Of a stretch of 64,000 nt of DNA, positions 58,998-64,000 are shown in pieces. The stretch is from Tillandsia leiboldiana. Taxonomy: Eukaryota; Streptophyta; Magnoliopsida; Poales; Bromeliaceae. Under the pieces are notes generated by a model. It made no database searches. It saw only the letters and a program-made list of their open reading frames with translations, and had not been told where the DNA came from. The stretch spans positions 21,712,838 through 21,776,837 of the forward strand of contig CM055067.1 in assembly GCA_029204045.2 (NCBI GenBank), given 5' to 3'. Every line of letters begins with the position of its first letter. Position 1 is the stretch's first letter. A program made the position numbers and the translations under genes.

Positions 58998-61900
58998 TTA
59001 TTTCAAGGAAAGCATCCCAATTGCTTTTCGTAAATGAATAAAACGTTTTTGATCCAAAGGTTTTGTTAGAATGTCAGCTAATTGATCCTCAGTTGAAATA
59101 TATGAAAGTTGAAGAGTATTTGATTCAACTAGCTCTCTAAGAAAATGATATCTAAGTTCAATATGTTTTGTTCTAGAGTGCAACACAGGGTTTTTAGAAA
59201 TGTTAATAGCACTAGTGTTGTCACAAAGTATTGTTACCGAAGATGCTGAAATGCGGAAGTCGCTCAATACGCTTTTCATCCAAATGAGTTGAGTTGAGCA
59301 ACTTCCAGCTGAAATGTATTCCGCTTCGGCAGTCGAGAGTGCTATGCAGTTCTGCTTTTTACTGTGCCATGCAATAAGGCAATGGCCAAGATAGAAGCAT
59401 GCACCACTCGTGCTTTTCCGATCATCCACTGATCCTGCCCAATCGGCATCTGAGTATCCAACAATATCCAAACTTGTTCCCATAGGATACCAAATTCCGA
59501 AATTAATTGATCCTTTGATATACCGGATGATCCTTTTCACCGCTTTCAGGTGAACCTCCTTTGGTGCTGATTGATATCTCGCGCAAATCCCAACACCAAA
59601 AGATATATCCGGGCGACTAGCCGTGAGGTAAAGTAGACTTCCAATCATACTTCGATACAGTTTCTCGTCTACATTCTCACTATGTGATTCACTTCCAAGT
59701 CCCTTGTGGCTAGTTCCCATTGGAGTCGGAAAATCTTTACAATTTTCTAGATCAAACTTTTTGACCAACTCCATTGCATACTTGGATTGACTCAAGTGAA
59801 TACCTTCATCATTTTGTTTAATTTGCAATCCAAGGAAATAAGTCAATTCGCCCATCATGGACATATCAAATTCGCTTTCCATGGTCTCCGCGAATTTAGA
59901 AGCATCGTTATCTCTTGTTGCGCCAAATACAATGTCATCGACATAGATTTGTGCTACAATGAAATTGCTTTGATAATGCTTCACAAAGAGAGTCCTATCA
60001 GCTCCCCCTCGAGTATAGCCCTTCTCCAAAAGGTGCTTTGTTAACCTTTCGTACCATGCTCGCGGTGCTTGTGTCAGACCGTAAAGAGCCTTTTTCAAAC
60101 AAAAAACATGGTTAGGTTGTTTATGATCTACAAAACCTTTCGGTTGAGCCACATAAACTTCCTCATTTAAAAACCCATTTAGAAATGCGCTCTTAACGTC
60201 CATTTGAAATAATTTGATTTTAAAATGACAAGCAATAGCGAATAGTATACGAATGGACTCGAGTCTAGCTACAGGGGCGAATGTTTCGTCAAAGTCTATA
60301 CCTTCTACTTGAGAGTAGCCTTGAGCAACTAATCGTGCCTTGTTCCTGATGATAGTACCATCCTCATTTTTCTTGTTCTTGAAGATCCATTTGGTACCTA
60401 TCACATTGTGTTGCTTTGGAGGCTTCGTTAATTCCCAGACTTTGTTTCGCTCAAATTGATGGAGCTCTTCCTGCATTGCTTTAATCCAGTAGTCATCCTG
60501 AAGAGCTTCATCTATGTTCTTTGGTTCGATTAAAGATACGTAGCAAGCGAATCCACAAACCAACTGCCTCCGAGTTCTGACTCCTTCTTGTGGATCTCCA
60601 ATAATATTCGATTCCGGATGATCCTTGGAGATTCGTAACGTTTGTTGAAACGGAGTACTCGGAGATATATGAGATGATTCCTGCACATCAGATAAACTTG
60701 AAGAACCATTAGATGCATCATTAATATTGGAAGTATTATTATGAGAAGATGCACTAGCAGGAGAATCATCATCAAGAGAGATATCGAGGGTAGATTTTCC
60801 AGTTTCAAAGTGAAAAGCTTCATCTACTTTAACATTTATAGATTCTACGATCGTCTTAGATTCAATGTTAAATACTCGATATGCTCTGCTATTCGTAGAA
60901 TAACCCAAAAAGATCCCTTCATCACTTCGAGAGTCGAACTTTCCAAGATTTTCACGGTCACGTAAAATGTAACATCGACTCCCGAAGACACGAAAATATT
61001 TGATATTGGGTTTTCTACTAAACCACAGCTCATATGGTGTATTCAAGGTTCCTGGGCGCAAGTAAACTCTATTAATGACATAGACAGCGGTGTTCACAGC
61101 TTCAGCCCAAAAATGTAGCAGTAAATTCCGGCTATGAAGCATCACACGCGCCATCTCTTGAACAACCCTGTTCTTGCGCTCAACAACACCATTCTGCTGA
61201 GGTGTATAGGGTGCCGAGAATTCATGTTTAATTCCATTTGAAGTGCAAAAATCAATGAATTTTGAATTTATGAATTCTCCACCTCTATCACTTCTAACAC
61301 GAATGATCTTTTCATTCTTTTCAATCATAATACGATGGCAAATCTCATGAAAAGAGTCAAACGTATCGGCTTTCTCTTTTAAAAATGCTACCCAAGAAAA
61401 CCGAGAGAAATCATCAACCAATAAAAAAATGTACCATTTACCTCCCAAAGATGGTTGACGGGTCGGCCCCATTAAGTCCATGTGCAAAAGTTCCAAGGGC
61501 CGTTTTGTACCAACGTGGTTCAAGTTCTTGTGTGCAGTCCTAGACTGTTTACCCTTTTGGCAACCACCACACACAACGTTTTGTTTAAATAAAAGCTTTG
61601 GAACCCCCTTGACCACGTCCTTGTTTGAAATTCTAGTAAGTTCCTTAAAATTTAAGTGACCTAGCCTTTCATGGCAAAGAGTTTCATTATTCAAAGCAGC
61701 TAAGTTACAATTTTCAGAAAATTTATTAGGAACAACATAACAATTGTTTTCAGATCTAACCCCTTTTAAAAAGAAGACATGGTCCTTATCAGTTACAACG
61801 CATTCAACAGATGAAAAGTTAACTGAAAAACCATTGTCGCAAAGTTGACTTATGCTTATGAGGTTAGTCTTAAGGCCATCAACAAATAAGACGTTTTTCA

Positions 61901-64000
61901 AAATCGGGCCATCTGGAATAGCTACCGTCCCTTTTCCAACAATTTTGGAAGATCGACCGTCTCCGAAAACAACGTGTCCTCCGGAGATTTTCTCAAGATT
62001 TTGAAAACTATTTTTGTCACCGGTCATGTGACGGGAACACCCGCTATCCAGATACCAAGACGAACTATCATATGCATGCAAGGAAACATTGGAAACAAGA
62101 CAAGGGAAAATTTTACCTTTGCGCACCCAAACCCTTTTGGAGTGCGTCGGTAATGGTCGTGAAGTTATATGCCTAGGTGAAGGCGTCTTGTTATAGCGAT
62201 TGTTGTTCCTTGATGAGATCGTCTTGCGCGATGAACTACCAAGTCTCTTTTCATTTGAAAAGTTTTGCTTTGATTTTCGGGGAGGAGCCTTTTTGGTAGT
62301 TGTTGCAAGAGGTCCTTGAGATGAACGTTCGACTCCCGTCTTGCAATATCTTCTTATGTGCCCTGAAACACCACAACGAAAACATACCTTAGATCTTGAC
62401 GATCCCAAAGAGGATGAAGTAGGTTTGTTGTCGTTGTTTGTCTTGAATTCCGGTGTCGGAGGAGGAGATACCGACTGAGGCACAAAAACTGTCTCACTCG
62501 AACTTGGACTGTTTCCAGTTTGAGTGTATCCGAGGCCGAACCTATTTGATTGACCAAGACCAAGAAGTCTATCCAACTTACTCCTTCCTGAAGAGAATCG
62601 CTGTAAGTCATTCTTGAGTTGGAAAATGGTCTTTGTCATTTCCAGGTTATCCTGTCGAGCCTCGTTGTAGAGCTTTGAGAAGTGATTCGCGTTATCCACC
62701 AGATTTGTATGTTCCTTCTCAAGTTGCTCATTGGACTCTTGAAGGGAAGCATTTGCCTTTATCAGGTTTTCCCTTTCCACTTCAAGAGCGTTTGAGAGAG
62801 AAGTCGCTCTTTTTGCTTCTTCTTCGAGATCATGCACTCTTCCTCTCAAACTCTTGTTTTGCTTAGCCACTTTCTTTGAGTCCCTCAAAAGTCTGTGGTA
62901 GGCTAGAGCAAAATCTTCACCTTCAGAATCATCCGATTCATTGTCCGTTGCGTTCTTTTCAACAGTGGAGTTGGACAACGACTCAGATGTACTTGCCATA
63001 AAGCACATGAAGGGTGAAGATACGCACGCGTGGAATGCGGTGGAGCTCTTTTCTTCATCACTCGAAGACGACTCATTTGACGTTGAGTTGTCATCCCAAG
63101 TGATGACTTGCATCGCCTTCTTCTTTGCCGGATACTTGTTAGGACATTCCGTTGCAATGTGGCCGTAGCCTCGACATTTGAAGCATGGTAGTTGTCCTTC
63201 TGAACTTTTCTTATCCTTTGAGAAGTTCTCTTGCTTTCTTGACTTGTAACCTGAAGTACCCTTGCCTTTGTTCGACTTTCCGAAGGATGGAGATTTGCTT
63301 GAATTACCCCTTCGAAAGTTGCGGCGAAACTTCCTTGTCAAGAGAGCGAGCTGCTTCTCAAATTCCTCCATAGAAAGGTTCTCGTCATCGTCTGAGGAGG
63401 ACGTATCCGCGTCTTCTTCCTTAGTTGTTTCCAACGCATAACCTGAAGACTTAGAAGTGGATGCCTTTCCAGAAGAATTGTTAGTAGTAAATGTCATTTC
63501 ATAAGTTTGCAATGAACCAACTAATTCTTCTACACGTATTTCGTCGGGGTGTTTAATAGTTTCAATGGCAGTAACCTTTGGGCGAAATCGTTCAGGAAGA
63601 GTTCTTAAGATTTTTCTTACAATCTTAAATTCTGGAATCTTCTCTCCCAGATTAGCACATGAGTTTACGATGTCTTGCAATCGTGTATAGTAGTCCGTGA
63701 AAGATTCATTTTCTGCCATTAAGATAGAGTCAAACTTGCTCGTAAGCATTTGCAGTTTCTGAATCTTCACGAGGTTAGTTCCCTCATGTGTAACCTGAAG
63801 AACATCCCAGATTTCTTTCGCAGTCTCACATGCCGAGACGCGAGAGAATTCAGTTTGAGATAAGGCATTAAAAATAGCATTAATTCCCTTGCCATTGTAA
63901 GAAGATGAATCTAACTCTTCCTTGGTCCATTTCGACCTAGGTTTTAAGGTGCGAACATCACCAATAAATTCAGTTGGATTAGTCCATCCTAATTCAATCG
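58998..64000 (-). CDS. Sirevirus gag-pol polyprotein, partial at 5' end
   Basis: Open from the window edge to TAA at 58998, at least 1,666 codons with no break. Upstream of residue 1 (taken at 63770) the frame continues to 64000 with Gag-like sequence, so the start is outside. In order: Gag (UBN2-type), CCHC knuckle 196-209, long coiled coil about 300-390, second CCHC 463-476, protease DSG 575-577, integrase H700, H705, C734, C737 and D765, D828, E864, reverse transcriptase with YVDD 1276-1279, RNase H D1441, E1482, D1517. Order PR-IN-RT-RH marks Copia; the coiled coil in Gag, the downstream ORF and LTR motifs fit Sirevirus/SIRE. All catalytic residues are present, so the enzyme set looks functional although the LARD now splits the element downstream. 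Confidence 0.93.
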   Translation of the reverse strand, partial: IELGWTNPTEFIGDVRTLKPRSKWTKEELDSSSYNGKGINAIFNALSQTEFSRVSACETAKEIWDVLQVTHEGTNLVKIQKLQMLTSKFDSILMAENESFTDYYTRLQDIVNSCANLGEKIPEFKIVRKILRTLPERFRPKVTAIETIKHPDEIRVEELVGSLQTYEMTFTTNNSSGKASTSKSSGYALETTKEEDADTSSSDDDENLSMEEFEKQLALLTRKFRRNFRRGNSSKSPSFGKSNKGKGTSGYKSRKQENFSKDKKSSEGQLPCFKCRGYGHIATECPNKYPAKKKAMQVITWDDNSTSNESSSSDEEKSSTAFHACVSSPFMCFMASTSESLSNSTVEKNATDNESDDSEGEDFALAYHRLLRDSKKVAKQNKSLRGRVHDLEEEAKRATSLSNALEVERENLIKANASLQESNEQLEKEHTNLVDNANHFSKLYNEARQDNLEMTKTIFQLKNDLQRFSSGRSKLDRLLGLGQSNRFGLGYTQTGNSPSSSETVFVPQSVSPPPTPEFKTNNDNKPTSSSLGSSRSKVCFRCGVSGHIRRYCKTGVERSSQGPLATTTKKAPPRKSKQNFSNEKRLGSSSRKTISSRNNNRYNKTPSPRHITSRPLPTHSKRVWVRKGKIFPCLVSNVSLHAYDSSSWYLDSGCSRHMTGDKNSFQNLEKISGGHVVFGDGRSSKIVGKGTVAIPDGPILKNVLFVDGLKTNLISISQLCDNGFSVNFSSVECVVTDKDHVFFLKGVRSENNCYVVPNKFSENCNLAALNNETLCHERLGHLNFKELTRISNKDVVKGVPKLLFKQNVVCGGCQKGKQSRTAHKNLNHVGTKRPLELLHMDLMGPTRQPSLGGKWYIFLLVDDFSRFSWVAFLKEKADTFDSFHEICHRIMIEKNEKIIRVRSDRGGEFINSKFIDFCTSNGIKHEFSAPYTPQQNGVVERKNRVVQEMARVMLHSRNLLLHFWAEAVNTAVYVINRVYLRPGTLNTPYELWFSRKPNIKYFRVFGSRCYILRDRENLGKFDSRSDEGIFLGYSTNSRAYRVFNIESKTIVESINVKVDEAFHFETGKSTLDISLDDDSPASASSHNNTSNINDASNGSSSLSDVQESSHISPSTPFQQTLRISKDHPESNIIGDPQEGVRTRRQLVCGFACYVSLIEPKNIDEALQDDYWIKAMQEELHQFERNKVWELTKPPKQHNVIGTKWIFKNKKNEDGTIIRNKARLVAQGYSQVEGIDFDETFAPVARLESIRILFAIACHFKIKLFQMDVKSAFLNGFLNEEVYVAQPKGFVDHKQPNHVFCLKKALYGLTQAPRAWYERLTKHLLEKGYTRGGADRTLFVKHYQSNFIVAQIYVDDIVFGATRDNDASKFAETMESEFDMSMMGELTYFLGLQIKQNDEGIHLSQSKYAMELVKKFDLENCKDFPTPMGTSHKGLGSESHSENVDEKLYRSMIGSLLYLTASRPDISFGVGICARYQSAPKEVHLKAVKRIIRYIKGSINFGIWYPMGTSLDIVGYSDADWAGSVDDRKSTSGACFYLGHCLIAWHSKKQNCIALSTAEAEYISAGSCSTQLIWMKSVLSDFRISASSVTILCDNTSAINISKNPVLHSRTKHIELRYHFLRELVESNTLQLSYISTEDQLADILTKPLDQKRFIHLRKAIGMLSLK

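Larger units (their letters stand above)
44955..64000 (-). mobile_element. Sirevirus-type Copia element A (interrupted by the LARD; continues past window)
   Basis: A occupies 44955-48345 and 58041-64000, split by the LARD and one copy of its target duplication. In element order: gag-pol (58998 to the window end), spacer with an extra purine tract, internal palindromes and TATA-like box, short downstream ORF, polypurine tract, 3' LTR. Joining the two halves across CATCT restores collinearity with element B. The 5' LTR is outside the window. Confidence 0.85.

Overview
This 64 kb window is nuclear plant DNA, most likely from a non-grass monocot. I base that on one intron-rich cellulose synthase gene whose N-terminus and C-terminus look like the monocot CESA3-clade proteins (rice CESA2/CESA8 type), and on very large amounts of LTR retrotransposon. 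Species cannot be named from the sequence alone. There are no bacterial features, CRISPR arrays or tRNA genes; the tRNA-like motifs are primer-binding sites.

Layout. 1-4288: repeat-derived intergenic DNA with a complete 576-bp Cassandra-type TRIM (1741-2316, TSD GAGAT, 5S-like LTRs) and an 88-bp GC-rich minisatellite. 4289-17927 (minus): one Ty3/gypsy-like non-autonomous insertion flanked by the 5-bp repeat GCCAG, but carrying three LTRs and two internal regions, evidently reshaped by unequal recombination. 17933-21300: gene-free, with GA microsatellites, a palindromic repeat array and a foldback element. 21630-35097 (minus): the CESA gene, 14 coding exons that join in frame to 1,074 codons plus stop; its last intron is swollen to 4.9 kb by MITE-like sequences. 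35098-39148: CESA leader and promoter side, a 164-bp MITE, degenerate tandem repeats.

39149-64000 is a nested stack of retrotransposons. The order of insertion can be read from the interruptions: Sirevirus-type Copia element B (39149 to 43574), then a gypsy-like LTR fragment G (43575 to 44954), then Sirevirus A (44955 to beyond 64000), then a complete non-autonomous gypsy-like LARD (48346-58035, TSD CATCT) inside A. A carries an open gag-pol polyprotein that runs off the window end.

The most interesting signal is in the two Sirevirus copies. Between pol and the 3' LTR, each has a downstream (envelope-like position) ORF preceded by the same ordered set of signals: a cluster of GATCCGGATC palindromes also found upstream of the TATA box in the LTRs, a second TATA-like box, an ATG-free leader, and a conserved candidate intron of about 385 bp. 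This looks like a separate internal transcription unit for the downstream ORF. It is an inference from two sequences and has no expression evidence here.
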